A DNA stretch of 64,000 nt from Hyphomicrobiales bacterium (GCA_900473805.1 UCMS01000009.1:62001-126000); one strand, 5' to 3'. Shown: positions 9,737-18,893, counted from the first letter of the stretch. Program-made: numbers and translations. The notes: a model not told the origin generated them from the sequence alone.

Positions 9737-10777
9737 ATGAGTTTCCGCGTCCTCTATATCGATGACGACGCGGCGATTGCGCGCCTGGTGCAAAAACACC
9801 TGGGGCGCCTCGGCCATGACATGGCCCATGCAGAAACGGCCAATGATGCGCTCAACCTGCTGAAGAGCGGGGAATTCGACGCGATCGTGCTCGACCACTA
9901 CCTGCGCAATACGACCGGCCACGAGGTGCTGGCCCTGATGCGGGAGACGCGGGTCGATCTGCCTGTCGTCTACGTGACCGGCTCGAACGAGGCGCAGATC
10001 GCCATCGAGGCGATCAAGGCAGGGGCTGCCGATTACGTCATCAAGACGGTCAGCGAGGACTTTCTGTCGCTGCTGACGAGCGCCATCGAGCAGTCGATCG
10101 CGAATGCACAGCTGCGCGCCGCCAAGGAGCGGGCGGATGAAGAAATCCGCCTGGCCAAGGAGCGGGCGGAAGCGCTGCTCGCCGAGGTCAATCACCGCGT
10201 CGCCAACTCGCTTGCCCTCGTCGCCAGCCTGCTCCGGCTGCAGATTTCCAGCGCGCGCAGCGAAGAGGTGAAGGCGGAACTCGCCGAGACGCAGGCCCGC
10301 ATCACCGCGATCGCCGGCATGCATCGCAGCCTTTACACGTCGGACGATGTCAGCCGCGTCGAACTCGACCGCTATCTGAGCCGCCTGACGGCGGAGCTAT
10401 CGAATTCGCTGAGCAGCGCGGAAAAGCCGATGCGGCTGATGCTCGATGCCGACCATATCTCCATGAGTGCCGACAAGGCGGTCTCGGTGGGCATGATCGT
10501 CACCGAACTCGTCACCAATGCCTATAAATATGCCTATGCGCCCGGCGAAAACGGTGACATCCGCGTCCATCTCAAGCGGCTCTCCGAAGAGGAGGCCATG
10601 CTGCGGGTCGAGGACGACGGGATCGGCATGAATCCCGATGACGCACCGAAGGGGACCGGGCTCGGCAGTCGGATCGTCAAGTCGATGGCGTCTACGCTGG
10701 GCGATGGGCTGCGTTATCTGGAGGGGCAGGCGGGCACGGTGGCCGAGGTGCCGCTGAAGCTCGACGTGACCGCCTGA
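9737..10777 (+). CDS. Receiver-HisKA_2 histidine kinase
   Basis: A soluble 346-residue protein with an N-terminal receiver (Asp53 in IVLDHYLR, Lys103 in YVIKT) followed by a coiled helix and a HisKA_2/HWE-type kinase with acceptor His153 in EVNHRVANSLALVASLLRLQ. The ATP-binding domain has ELVTNAYKYAY, DDGIGM and GTGLGSRIV. HisKA_2/HWE kinases often feed the alphaproteobacterial general stress response (PhyR-NepR-EcfG), but no such partner is in the window. ATG 9737 was chosen because it opens the receiver fold; a longer in-frame start overlaps the previous gene. It is the third member of the signalling block with the CHASE3 kinase and the free receiver. Confidence 0.92.
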   Translation: MSFRVLYIDDDAAIARLVQKHLGRLGHDMAHAETANDALNLLKSGEFDAIVLDHYLRNTTGHEVLALMRETRVDLPVVYVTGSNEAQIAIEAIKAGAADYVIKTVSEDFLSLLTSAIEQSIANAQLRAAKERADEEIRLAKERAEALLAEVNHRVANSLALVASLLRLQISSARSEEVKAELAETQARITAIAGMHRSLYTSDDVSRVELDRYLSRLTAELSNSLSSAEKPMRLMLDADHISMSADKAVSVGMIVTELVTNAYKYAYAPGENGDIRVHLKRLSEEEAMLRVEDDGIGMNPDDAPKGTGLGSRIVKSMASTLGDGLRYLEGQAGTVAEVPLKLDVTA

Positions 10778-10869
10778 TCCGGCTCGACCGTTTACCAGGA
10801 ACACGTGACGGCGTTTGCCTCTGAGCCGATTTGCGCTAGGGTCGCACCGACAAAAGGGGCCCTACTTTC

Positions 10870-12084
10870 ATGACCTTGGCCGGTAAACGCATCGTTTTGA
10901 TTATCGCCGGCGGTATCGCCGCCTATAAAAGCCTGGACCTGATCCGCAGGCTGCGCGAGCGTGGCGCAAAGGTGACCCCGATCATGACGCGGGCGGCGCA
11001 GGAATTCGTGACCCCGCTTGCCGTCGGCGCGCTTTCGGCGAGCCATGTCTATCTCGATCTGTTTTCCCGCGAGGACGAGCAGGATGTCGGCCATATCCGG
11101 CTGGCGCGGGACTGCGACCTGGTCCTGGTGGCACCTGCGACGGCCGACCTGATGGCGAAGATGGCGCATGGGCTTGCGGATGATCTCGCTTCCGCCGTGC
11201 TGCTTGCCAGCGATCGGCCCATTCTCATCGCGCCGGCGATGAACCCGAAGATGTGGGACAATGCCGCAACCCGGCGCAATGTCGCGACGCTGAAGGGGGA
11301 CGGGATCACGATGATCGGCCCGATGGCGGGCGAGATGGCCGAGAGCGGCGAGCGCGGTGTGGGCCGGATGGCCGAACCACTGGAAATCGTCACCGCGGCG
11401 GAAGACCTTCTATCCGGGCCGAAGCCGCTCGCCGGCCTGAAGGCCGTCGTGACATCAGGCCCGACCCATGAGCCGATCGATCCGGTGCGCTACATCGCCA
11501 ACCGTTCGTCGGGCAAGCAGGGGCATGCCATTGCCGCAGCACTCGCCCGGCTCGGGGCGGAGGTGACGCTGGTATCCGGGCCGGTGACCATCGCCGACCC
11601 GGTCGGTGTGCAGGTTTTGCATGTGGAGCGGGCAGAGGAGATGCGCGATGCCGTCATCGCACAACTGCCGGCGGATATCGCCGTGATGGTCGCGGCCGTT
11701 GCCGACTGGCGCGTGGCCTCAGGTTTCGACCAGAAAATCAAGAAGCAGCCGGGCGAAGCCCCGCCACCATTGATGCTAACCGAGAACCCCGACATCCTGA
11801 AGACCGTGGGCCATCACGCGAAACGGCCTCGCCTCGTGGTGGGCTTTGCGGCGGAAACGCAGAACGTGGAAGAGAACGGGCGGGCGAAGCTCGAACGCAA
11901 GGGGGCGGATCTGATCGTGGCCAACGACGTTTCACCACAGACCGGCATCATGGGCGGAGACCGCAACCGCGTGCAGCTGATCACGCGCGACGGCGTGGAA
12001 GCGTGGCCGGACCTGTCGAAGGAGGACGTGGCCGAGCGACTGGCGCTGTGGATCGCCACGCAAATGTCGGGTGCTTCGGCATGA
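10870..12084 (+). CDS. coaBC: Bifunctional CoaBC (phosphopantothenoylcysteine synthetase/decarboxylase)
   Basis: Two consecutive steps of coenzyme A synthesis in one 404-residue protein. The N-terminal flavoprotein decarboxylase half (about 1-185) opens with KRIVLIIAGGIAAYKSLDLIRRL and includes APAMNPKMW, with the Asn important for decarboxylation. The C-terminal synthetase half starts near TSGPTHEPIDPVRYIANRSSGKQG and contains AAVADWR and the KIKKQPG region with the catalytic Lys. The stop overlaps the next gene by ATGA (12081-12084), giving translational coupling. Closely related rhizobia carry it near ubiE-ubiB; here the signalling block separates them. Confidence 0.97.
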   Translation: MTLAGKRIVLIIAGGIAAYKSLDLIRRLRERGAKVTPIMTRAAQEFVTPLAVGALSASHVYLDLFSREDEQDVGHIRLARDCDLVLVAPATADLMAKMAHGLADDLASAVLLASDRPILIAPAMNPKMWDNAATRRNVATLKGDGITMIGPMAGEMAESGERGVGRMAEPLEIVTAAEDLLSGPKPLAGLKAVVTSGPTHEPIDPVRYIANRSSGKQGHAIAAALARLGAEVTLVSGPVTIADPVGVQVLHVERAEEMRDAVIAQLPADIAVMVAAVADWRVASGFDQKIKKQPGEAPPPLMLTENPDILKTVGHHAKRPRLVVGFAAETQNVEENGRAKLERKGADLIVANDVSPQTGIMGGDRNRVQLITRDGVEAWPDLSKEDVAERLALWIATQMSGASA

Positions 12085-12434
12085 GCCTTTTCACCCGCGA
12101 CGGATTTACCGCTTTTGTCGAGAGCCTTCCGGCCACCAGCCAGGTCGACCAGTGGGATAGCCGGGTCGGCAAAGTCGGGGACAAGGTTTTTGGCCTGCTG
12201 TCCGACAACGACCGGCACCTGGCCTTCAAAGTCAGCGAGGAAAGCTTCGAGATTTTGACCGCCTTGCAGGGCGTCTCGCAGGCGCCCTATTTCGCCAAGC
12301 GGAAATGGGTGAGCGTCGCCCCGGATACGGAGCTTCAAGAGGCCGAGCTTACGGAATATCTGCAGCGATCCTACCGAGCTGTCGCTGGCAGCCTGACACG
12401 CAAGCTCCGGCGGGAACTGGGGATCGACGACTGA
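12081..12434 (+). CDS. MmcQ/YjbR family DNA-binding-like protein
   Basis: A 117-residue protein of the MmcQ/YjbR (DUF419) family, which adopts a CyaY-like fold seen in double-wing DNA-binding proteins; its cellular role is not established. Family features are LPATSQVDQW near the start, KVFGLLSDNDRHLAFKVSEESFEIL in the middle and APYFAKRKWVSV followed by the LTEYLQRSYRAVAGSL helix. The start ATG overlaps the coaBC stop, which fixes it firmly; a longer in-frame reading inside coaBC was rejected. Its tie to coenzyme A synthesis is only positional. Confidence 0.88.
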   Translation: MSLFTRDGFTAFVESLPATSQVDQWDSRVGKVGDKVFGLLSDNDRHLAFKVSEESFEILTALQGVSQAPYFAKRKWVSVAPDTELQEAELTEYLQRSYRAVAGSLTRKLRRELGIDD

Positions 12435-12443
12435 GGCCTAAGA

Positions 12444-13268
12444 TCAACCGGCAAGCGCGACCGACCGGATCTGTGGCATGTCGATCCGTGCCGATACCGG
12501 CTTGAACTCCGCGGCCTCCAGGCCCTTGGCGCTCAGGATGACGGCACTCGAAGGCGGAATTTCCACCCAGGTGTCGGCTTCGTCGTTGAGCGGTTCGGAC
12601 ACGAGGCAGTAGCTGCCCTTCGGCCCCATGGGCGCAGCATAGAGCGTCGGGGCGAATTCGTCGGTGGAATAGCGAACGGCATAGAGCGTGTCGCCGTCCG
12701 AAAAGGCTGCGGTCATGCGGACGCGGGCTGCGCCGGTCAAATGCAGGCTGATCTGCTCGACGAAGCCGACCGCCTCGCTCATGGCTGCCAGCGGGCGCTC
12801 CCTGAGGCCGAACTGCAGGGCGAGCAGGAAAAGCAGCTCGCTGTCCGTCGTGCCGACGCGGGCATTGAAATGCGCGTCGTCGAGCATGGCTTCCATCGGC
12901 CGGCGGATGCGGTCGAAATGGTCGATCTGGCCATTGTGCATGAAGGACCAGGTGTCATGCACGAAGGGATGGCAGTTGTCGCGGCGGGTCGAGCCGTGGG
13001 TAGCGGCACGGACATGGGCGAGGAAGAGCGGCGAGCGGATCTGGCGGGCGAGACTTTTCAAATTGCAGTCGGACCAGGCCGGCAGGACATCACGGAAGCG
13101 GCCCGGTTCCGGTCGGTCGCCATACCAGGCGATGCCAAAACCATCGGCATTGGTCGCGGTCTTGGCGCGGGTCGCGCAATGGGACTGTTCGATGAGCGAG
13201 TGGGCAGGCGAGGTGACGAGTTCCTCGAGGAAGATCGCTTCTCCGCGATAGGCTGCCCAACGACACAT
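12444..13268 (-). CDS. Class II glutamine amidotransferase (YafJ-like)
   Basis: A 274-residue Ntn-type glutamine amidotransferase. After Met removal Cys2 of MCRWAAYRGE becomes the nucleophile; downstream are NADGFGIAWYG, the AHVRAATHGSTRRDNCHPF segment that binds glutamine, and WSFMHNGQI. These match the GATase_4/YafJ group, homologous to EgtC and GlxB. No synthetase partner is nearby, so the acceptor substrate is unknown. The start ATG at 13268 is required for the N-terminal cysteine; 26 upstream in-frame residues were discarded. It converges with coaBC-yjbR. Confidence 0.92.
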   Translation of the reverse strand: MCRWAAYRGEAIFLEELVTSPAHSLIEQSHCATRAKTATNADGFGIAWYGDRPEPGRFRDVLPAWSDCNLKSLARQIRSPLFLAHVRAATHGSTRRDNCHPFVHDTWSFMHNGQIDHFDRIRRPMEAMLDDAHFNARVGTTDSELLFLLALQFGLRERPLAAMSEAVGFVEQISLHLTGAARVRMTAAFSDGDTLYAVRYSTDEFAPTLYAAPMGPKGSYCLVSEPLNDEADTWVEIPPSSAVILSAKGLEAAEFKPVSARIDMPQIRSVALAG

Positions 13269-13513
13269 GCGTTTCACAACTCCGGAAGGCGCCGACACGA
13301 AGGCTGCCCGACGCCAGTGTTCGCCTGATAAACTAACGATTCGCAAACATCTCCACTTTCATGACAGAAATTTGTCGGCGGCAGCAATTGTTTTCTGCAG
13401 TGCAGCACGAGCAAATGTGAACACTGCGTTCCGTCCGGCCCTGCTGCAGCCACGGGGAAGAGCGGCTATATTGCGCCTCAATCAACGCATTTCGGCCCGA
13501 GGAGCCAGTCCCG

Positions 13514-14425
13514 ATGTCCATTCGTCCCGTCAAGCATGAGAGCCGCGCCACTCCGACCATGGAAGGTGCCGGCGTGAAGCTGCACCGCGTGTTCGGCTTC
13601 GGCGATCCGTCGATGACCGACCCCTTCCTGATGATGGACGATTTCCGCAACGACGATCCGGGCGACTATATCCGCGGCTTCCCCTGGCATCCGCATCGCG
13701 GCATCGAGACGATCACCTATGTGCTGGCGGGCACCGTCGAACATGGCGACAGCCTGGGCAACCAGGGCATGCTGGGTGCCGGCGACCTGCAATGGATGAC
13801 GGCCGGTAGCGGCATCATGCACCAGGAAATGCCGAAGGGCGATTTTGCCGGACGCATGCACGGCTTCCAGCTCTGGGCGAACCTGCCCTCCTCGCTGAAG
13901 ATGACAAAGCCGCGCTACCAGGATATCAAGTCGGCCGACATTCCTGTTGTCGTGGATGACGACGGCACGTCGGTGCGTGTTATCTGTGGTGACTTCTGGG
14001 GCAAGAGCGGCCCTGTCGACGGCATCGCTGCGGAGCCTGTCTATCTCGACATCTCGGTGCCGCCCGGCAAGCGCAAGACCTTTCCGGTCGATACCTATCG
14101 CTCCGCCTTTGCCTATATCTTCGCCGGCTCCGGCTCGTTCCGCGATGCGTCGAAACCCTTCGGCGTGAAGGTCGAGAAGGAATATATGGGCGAGGAGCTC
14201 AACATCCGCGACCTCTCCGGCAACCGCACGCTTGTTGTCTTCGACACCGGCGACGAGATCACCGTGCAGGCCGGCGAGAAGGGCATCCGCTTCCTTCTCG
14301 TCACCGGCAAGCCGATCAAGGAGCCGGTCGCCTGGCATGGGCCGATCGTCATGAACAGCCGGGAAGAACTGATGCAGGCGATGAAAGAGCTGCAGAACGG
14401 AACTTTCATCAAGGCCGATCATTAA
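13514..14425 (+). CDS. Pirin family protein
   Basis: A 303-residue bicupin of the pirin family. The metal-binding set is His59 and His61 in HPHRG, His103 and Glu105 in SGIMHQEMP, all in the N-terminal cupin; the C-terminal pirin_C domain ends in GKPIKEPVAWHGPIVMN, also typical. Bacterial pirins can have quercetin dioxygenase activity or act as redox-related regulators, and the exact role here is not predictable. It starts at ATG 13514 with AGGAG about 10 nt upstream. A strong terminator follows at 14449-14480. Confidence 0.93.
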   Translation: MSIRPVKHESRATPTMEGAGVKLHRVFGFGDPSMTDPFLMMDDFRNDDPGDYIRGFPWHPHRGIETITYVLAGTVEHGDSLGNQGMLGAGDLQWMTAGSGIMHQEMPKGDFAGRMHGFQLWANLPSSLKMTKPRYQDIKSADIPVVVDDDGTSVRVICGDFWGKSGPVDGIAAEPVYLDISVPPGKRKTFPVDTYRSAFAYIFAGSGSFRDASKPFGVKVEKEYMGEELNIRDLSGNRTLVVFDTGDEITVQAGEKGIRFLLVTGKPIKEPVAWHGPIVMNSREELMQAMKELQNGTFIKADH

Positions 14426-14448
14426 CCTCCCGCAGTCAAGTTCATCTC

Positions 14449-14480
14449 GCCCGGCGTCCTCCAGCGCCGGGCTTTTCTTT
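14449..14480 (+). terminator. Rho-independent terminator after pirin gene
   Basis: A perfect 8-bp stem, GCCCGGCG and CGCCGGGC, with an 8-nt loop followed by TTTTCTTTT. It begins 24 nt past the pirin stop and ends just before the ribosome binding site of the GFA gene. Confidence 0.88.
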
Positions 14481-14493
14481 TCCGGAGGTGGCC

Positions 14494-14889
14494 ATGCAGA
14501 TCACCGGTGCTTGCCAGTGCGGCGAAGTTCGCTACGAAGCGGAAATCGATCTGGAGCGGATCGGGATTTGCCACTGTACCGATTGTCAACGCCTGACCGG
14601 GTCTGCCTATCGCGTGACGGCGGCGGCCATACCAGGCAGCCTTCGCCTCGTCTGCGGGGAACCACGGCGCTACCGCAAGTTCGGTGACAGCGGAAAGCCG
14701 AGCGACCAGTTCTTCTGCGGCAACTGCGGTTCGCCGCTCTGGCGCGAAAGCGCCGACGGGGCCATCGGTATCCGGCTCGGCACCATTGACCAGCGACGGG
14801 AGCTCAAGCCTCACCACCAGTCATGGCTGAGCTCCGCCCTGCCCTTCGTCTTCGATATCCGCGACCTCGAGTGCCACGCCGACAGCTGA
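14494..14889 (+). CDS. GFA (glutathione-dependent formaldehyde-activating) family protein
   Basis: A 131-residue zinc protein of the GFA family. The metal ligands are visible as CQCG near the N-terminus, CHCTDC about 20 residues later and CGNCGSPL in the second half. The founding member was proposed to promote the reaction of formaldehyde with glutathione, but many paralogues have no known substrate. ATG 14494 follows GGAGG by 5 nt; the GTG at 14488 belongs to the ribosome binding site itself. It converges with thiD, with only 15 bp between stops. Confidence 0.9.
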   Translation: MQITGACQCGEVRYEAEIDLERIGICHCTDCQRLTGSAYRVTAAAIPGSLRLVCGEPRRYRKFGDSGKPSDQFFCGNCGSPLWRESADGAIGIRLGTIDQRRELKPHHQSWLSSALPFVFDIRDLECHADS

Positions 14890-14904
14890 AAATTTTCAGT
14901 TCCT

Positions 14905-15720
14905 CTAATCGACCGACCACAGGGCGTGGAAATGGTGCACCGGGCCATGGCCCGATCCCACAGACAAACTGCCCGAGGTGCGGACAGCCTCTTCCAACCA
15001 CGCTTTTGCGACACGCACCGCCTCCTGCGGTTCGAGCCCCTTGGCGAGTTCCGCCGCGAGCGCGCTGGACAGCGAGCAACCGGTGCCATGGGTGTTGGGC
15101 GTGGCAATGCGGGATGCCTCGAACCAGGTCACCTGCCCCTCCGCCACCAGAACATCGGGACTTTCGTGACCGGCGAGATGCCCGCCCTTGACCAGCACGC
15201 CTTTCGCCCCAAGCGCCGTCAGCCGCACGGCCTGGGATTCCATGATGCGGCGGTCGGAGGCTTCCGGATCTTCGAGCAGGGCTGCGGCCTCGGGCAGATT
15301 GGGGGTTACAAGCGTTGCGAGCGGCAGCAGACTTTCTTTGAGGACTGCAATGGCCGCGGGATCGAGCAGTGCGGCGCCGCCCTTGGCGATCATCACCGGG
15401 TCAAGCACGACAGGGATGCCGCGATGCGGTGTCAGCGCTTCGGCCACCGCGGCGGCAATGCCGGCATTGGCGATCATGCCGATCTTCACTGCGTCGACCC
15501 TCACATCGGCAAAGACCATGCGGATCTGTTCTGCGACGAAGGTGGGGTCGAGGGACACGACTGTCGAAACACCCCTGGTGTTCTGCGCGGTGAGCGCGGT
15601 GATCACGGCCATGCCATAACAACCGCGAGCAGAGATCGCCTTCAGATCCGCCTGGATACCGGCGCCGCCGGAGGGATCGGAGCCGGCAATGGACAGGACG
15701 TTGCGGATCGGGTTTGTCAT
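14905..15720 (-). CDS. thiD: Bifunctional HMP kinase/HMP-phosphate kinase ThiD
   Basis: This kinase phosphorylates hydroxymethylpyrimidine twice to make HMP-PP for thiamine synthesis. The 271 residues show the ribokinase-fold signatures SIAGSDPSGGAGIQADLK at the N-terminus, VLDPVMIAKGG, LVTPNLPEA and the catalytic anion hole TPNTHGTGCSLSSALAA. The start ATG 15720 has GGGAG 7 nt upstream, and that site lies inside a hairpin (15726-15747) downstream of a TPP riboswitch. No other thiamine gene is near, so this gene is regulated alone. A longer reading frame through the riboswitch is an artefact. Confidence 0.96.
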   Translation of the reverse strand: MTNPIRNVLSIAGSDPSGGAGIQADLKAISARGCYGMAVITALTAQNTRGVSTVVSLDPTFVAEQIRMVFADVRVDAVKIGMIANAGIAAAVAEALTPHRGIPVVLDPVMIAKGGAALLDPAAIAVLKESLLPLATLVTPNLPEAAALLEDPEASDRRIMESQAVRLTALGAKGVLVKGGHLAGHESPDVLVAEGQVTWFEASRIATPNTHGTGCSLSSALAAELAKGLEPQEAVRVAKAWLEEAVRTSGSLSVGSGHGPVHHFHALWSVD

Positions 15721-15725
15721 CGGCG

Positions 15726-15747
15726 CGCTCCCTTCGACGGCGGAGCG
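15726..15747 (-). promoter_or_regulatory. Shine-Dalgarno-sequestering hairpin of thiD leader
   Basis: On the minus strand CGCTCC pairs with GGAGCG across a 10-nt loop. The 3' arm contains most of the thiD ribosome binding site GGGAG, located 7 nt before the ATG. This is the arrangement expected for a translational expression platform that hides the site when TPP is bound. Confidence 0.6.
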
Positions 15748-15782
15748 GCGGCGACCTTGGGCAGGATGGTGCCGGAAAGGCC

Positions 15783-15870
15783 GAACGACTCCCTCCGCCA
15801 GCATGATCTGGTTCAGGTTCAAAGGGTGCTTCTCAGCCCGGCTCTCGCCAGACGCCCCTGTCTGCGTCCT
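15783..15870 (-). ncRNA. TPP riboswitch (THI element)
   Basis: Read on the minus strand, the conserved aptamer elements appear in order: GGGCTGAGAAG, then CACCCTTTGAACCTGA, then CCAGATCATGCTGG followed by CGGAGGGAG. The CTGAGA and ACCTGA boxes are the thiamine pyrophosphate pocket of the THI element. P1 strands are about GACGCAGAC and GGGAGTCGTTC, so the ends are approximate. It lies 62 nt upstream of thiD and is expected to repress thiD when TPP is plentiful. Confidence 0.95.
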
Positions 15871-15987
15871 GTCTAGCCCAGACCGGTCTGCCTGTCACCG
15901 GCGCGGCTTGTCTTTGATCAATTCATTTGCCGCGTGTCGCCAAATTGGTTACCTGCCTCCCGTTCCCCCAGCATCAGGTGTACGCTC

Positions 15988-16659
15988 TTGACCCTCTCCC
16001 CCTCGCCTCTCCCCGCTCGCTCCTATCACGGCTTCCTGTTCGACATGGACGGAACGCTGCTCAACTCGATCGCCGCCGCCGAGCGGGTCTGGGGCCGCTG
16101 GGCGGCGAAAATGGGGCTCGATGTCGAGGCTTTCCTGCCGACCATGCATGGCAAGCGCGGCATCGATACGATCCGGGGGCTGAACCTTCCGGGCGTGGAC
16201 GTCGTCGCCGAAGCGCTGGAAATCGAGCGCGGCGAGATCGAGGATGTCGAAGGGATCGTGCCGATCGCCGGGGCCATCGAGTTTCTGAACGCGCTTCCGG
16301 CCGAGCGTTGGGCGATCGTCACCTCGGCGCCTTCGGCGCTTGCCCGCGCCCGCATCGCGGCCGCCGGGCTGCCGCAGCCGCTGAAGATCGTCACGGCAGA
16401 AGACGTCAAAATCGGCAAGCCGGATCCGGCCGGCTATAAGTTGGGCGCAGAGCGGCTGGGCGTCGATCCGGCCAATTGCCTGGTGTTCGAGGATGTGATG
16501 GCGGGCGTGCTGGCCGGCGAAGGGGCTGGCGCCGATGTCATGGTGATCACGGCCACCCATACACATCCGCTGGAAACACGCCACCCGAGCCTGCACGGCT
16601 ATGAGGGCGTGACGGTGGATGTCGATGGTGAAGGATTGATCCGGCTGCGTTACTGCTAA
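15988..16659 (+). CDS. HAD-superfamily hydrolase (sugar-phosphatase-like)
   Basis: A HAD phosphatase of about 223 residues. Motif I is FLFDMDGTLLNS, motif II the Ser in IVTSAPS, motif III the Lys in KIGKPDPAGY and motif IV VFEDVMAGVLAGEGAGADVM. The small helical cap between motifs I and II (subclass I) is seen in sugar-phosphate and phosphoglycolate phosphatases such as YfbT/YniC; the substrate is undetermined. The start is uncertain: TTG 15988 gives MTLSPSPLPARSYHGF just before motif I, while GTG 15934 would add 18 residues without family character. It diverges from the thiD riboswitch. Confidence 0.85.
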   Translation: MTLSPSPLPARSYHGFLFDMDGTLLNSIAAAERVWGRWAAKMGLDVEAFLPTMHGKRGIDTIRGLNLPGVDVVAEALEIERGEIEDVEGIVPIAGAIEFLNALPAERWAIVTSAPSALARARIAAAGLPQPLKIVTAEDVKIGKPDPAGYKLGAERLGVDPANCLVFEDVMAGVLAGEGAGADVMVITATHTHPLETRHPSLHGYEGVTVDVDGEGLIRLRYC

Positions 16660-16692
16660 GGCCGCTGCGAGGCTGGTCTCACGAGCGCAGAG

Positions 16693-16720
16693 CGGCATGC
16701 GCCCCATGGAGCGCATGCCG
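16693..16720. repeat. Perfect 10-bp inverted repeat between HAD gene and prfC
   Basis: CGGCATGCGC and GCGCATGCCG form a perfect stem with an 8-nt loop in the gap between two convergent genes, 34 nt past the HAD stop and 15 nt past the prfC stop. No T-run follows on either strand. It may aid bidirectional termination. The same left arm recurs at 22365-22374. Confidence 0.65.
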
Positions 16721-16734
16721 GACCTATGAGGCGA

Positions 16735-18318
16735 TCACGCCGCCTTGGCGACGTGATATTCCTTGATCGCGACCATTTTGATCGCCGGATAACGCTCCGC
16801 CTCGTAGCGCAGCGAGAACTGGTCCTGCGCCATGAAGACGGGATCGCCGTCCAGATCGCGGCAGATATCGCCGCGTCGCTGGGTCATGAACTTTTCCAGA
16901 TCATCCTTGTTGTCGGCCGAGATCCAGCGGCAGACGGAGAAACGCGACATTTCGAAGGAGACCGGCAGCGTGTACTCGGCCGACAGGCGTTCCTTCAACA
17001 CGTCGAGCTGCAGCGCACCGACGACGCCGACGATGGCCGGCGAGCCGTCTTCCGGCGAAAAGAGCTGCACGACGCCCTCTTCCGCCATCTGCTGCAGGGC
17101 TTCCTTCAGCTTCTTCGCCTTCATCGCATCTTCGAGCCGTACGCGGCGGAGGATTTCCGGCGAGAAGTTCGGTACGCCCTGAAAGACGAGGTTTTCGCCT
17201 TCGGTCAGCGTATCGCCGATGCGCAGCGTGCCATGGTTCGGGATGCCCACCACGTCACCGGCAAAGGCAGTATCGGCCAGCTGGCGCTGCGACGCGAAGA
17301 AGAATTGCGGGGCGGTGAGGCCCATCAGCTTGCCGGTGCGGGCGAGCTTGGCCTTCATGCCGCGTTCCAGCTTGCCCGAGCAGATGCGGGCAAAGGCGAT
17401 GCGGTCGCGGTGGTTCGGGTCCATGTTGGCCTGGATCTTGAAGACGAAGGCCGTCATCTTTTCTTCCGAGGCATGCACGGTTCTGATATCGGCCACCTGG
17501 TCGCGCGGAGGGGGCGCATAGGCACCCAGCGCATTGATCAGATCGCGCACGCCAAAATTCCGTAAAGCCGAGCCGAAGAACACGGGCGTCATGTGGCCTT
17601 CCAGGAACGCCTTATGATCGAAGGGACGGCAGGCCTCGACGGCGAGCTCCAGTTCATCGACGAAAGCCGCACGCTCATTTTCCGGCAGGTGATCGGCAAC
17701 ACTCTGCGGGCCGTTGACCTTGGTCGGCTCGGCCTGGGTGTCATTGCCCCGGAAGGTGCTGTTGGCCAGATTGTAGGAGCCACAGAAGCTCTTCGAGCGG
17801 CCGACAGGCCAGGTGATCGGGGCCGTGTCGAGCGCCAGCTTCTCTTCGACCTCGTCGAGGATCTCGAAGATATCCCGGCTTTCGCGGTCCATCTTGTTGA
17901 CGAATGTGATGATCGGGATGTCGCGCATGCGGCAGACCTCGAACAGCTTCAGCGTGCGCGGCTCGATACCCTTGGCGGCGTCGATGACCATCACGGCCGC
18001 ATCGACGGCGGTCAGCGTGCGATAGGTGTCGTCGGCGAAGTCTTCGTGACCGGGCGTGTCGAGAATGTTGAAGACATTGCCTTCATATTCGAAGGTCATG
18101 ACAGAGGTCACGACCGAAATGCCGCGCTCGCGCTCGATCTTCATCCAGTCCGACCGGGTCTGGATGCGATCCTTCTTGGCCTTCACTTCACCGGCGAGCT
18201 GGATCGCGCCGCCGAACAGCAGCAGCTTTTCGGTGAGCGTCGTCTTGCCCGCGTCCGGGTGGGCGATAATAGCAAAGGTGCGGCGGCGGGAGACCGCCTC
18301 TGCGAGCGTTTCAGCCAT
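16735..18318 (-). CDS. prfC: Peptide chain release factor 3
   Basis: A 527-residue translational GTPase that recycles RF1 and RF2 from the ribosome. The G motifs are [13 protein letters not shown] (G1, 19-31), the RGISVVTS switch (G2), DTPGHEDF (G3) and NKMDRES (G4). The [19 protein letters not shown] and [13 protein letters not shown] stretches are diagnostic of RF3 rather than EF-G, and the length is typical. ATG 18318 opens [16 protein letters not shown]; 43 upstream in-frame residues overlapping the dut promoter were discarded. It diverges from dut with an 88-bp gap. Confidence 0.97.
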   Translation of the reverse strand: MAETLAEAVSRRRTFAIIAHPDAGKTTLTEKLLLFGGAIQLAGEVKAKKDRIQTRSDWMKIERERGISVVTSVMTFEYEGNVFNILDTPGHEDFADDTYRTLTAVDAAVMVIDAAKGIEPRTLKLFEVCRMRDIPIITFVNKMDRESRDIFEILDEVEEKLALDTAPITWPVGRSKSFCGSYNLANSTFRGNDTQAEPTKVNGPQSVADHLPENERAAFVDELELAVEACRPFDHKAFLEGHMTPVFFGSALRNFGVRDLINALGAYAPPPRDQVADIRTVHASEEKMTAFVFKIQANMDPNHRDRIAFARICSGKLERGMKAKLARTGKLMGLTAPQFFFASQRQLADTAFAGDVVGIPNHGTLRIGDTLTEGENLVFQGVPNFSPEILRRVRLEDAMKAKKLKEALQQMAEEGVVQLFSPEDGSPAIVGVVGALQLDVLKERLSAEYTLPVSFEMSRFSVCRWISADNKDDLEKFMTQRRGDICRDLDGDPVFMAQDQFSLRYEAERYPAIKMVAIKEYHVAKAA

Positions 18319-18406
18319 AATCTCAGGAATTCCTTTTGGTCGGCGGTTATCTAGCGTTTCGACGGCCAATATGCAATTGAGCGCGAGAAACAAAGGAATC
18401 TCGCCC

Positions 18407-18883
18407 ATGTCCGCCATCCGCTCCGATGTCCTTGGTCCCATGCTCAATCTGAAGCGTCTCTCCCATGGCGAGGGGATCGATCTGCCGGCTTACGAAACGA
18501 GAGGTGCGGCGGGCATGGATCTGAGGGCGGCCGTTGCCGAGGATGCGCCGACGACGTTGGCGCCGGGAAAGCGCGCTTTGATCCCGACCGGCTTCATCTT
18601 CGAGATCCCCCACGGCTTCGAGGCGCAGATCCGGCCACGCTCCGGCCTTGCTTTCAAGAACGGGATCACCTGCCTCAACACCCCCGGCACGATCGACAGC
18701 GATTATCGCGGCGAAGTGAAGGTGCTCTTGATCAATCTCGGCGACGAAGAATTCGTGATCGAGCGCGGCATGCGGATCGCCCAGATGATGATTGCGCCGG
18801 TGACGCAGGCGCGCGTGGCTGAAGTGAGCGAGACATCCGACACGGCGCGTGGCGCGGGCGGGTTCGGGTCGACCGGAGTATGA
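18407..18883 (+). CDS. dut: dUTP diphosphatase
   Basis: A homotrimeric dUTPase of 158 residues that hydrolyses dUTP to dUMP, limiting uracil incorporation and supplying dTMP synthesis. Five motifs appear in order: [46 protein letters not shown] and the C-terminal [10 protein letters not shown] that closes over the nucleotide. The ATG at 18407 has AAAGGAA about 9 nt upstream; ATG 18440 (MLNLKRL) is a possible shorter start. The GNAT gene begins 11 nt downstream on the same strand. Confidence 0.97.
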   Translation: MSAIRSDVLGPMLNLKRLSHGEGIDLPAYETRGAAGMDLRAAVAEDAPTTLAPGKRALIPTGFIFEIPHGFEAQIRPRSGLAFKNGITCLNTPGTIDSDYRGEVKVLLINLGDEEFVIERGMRIAQMMIAPVTQARVAEVSETSDTARGAGGFGSTGV

Positions 18884-18893
18884 GAGTTCCGGG

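Noticed and set aside
15721..15822. Extra N-terminal 34 residues of ThiD
   Set aside because: The in-frame extension reads through the TPP riboswitch and has no protein family character.
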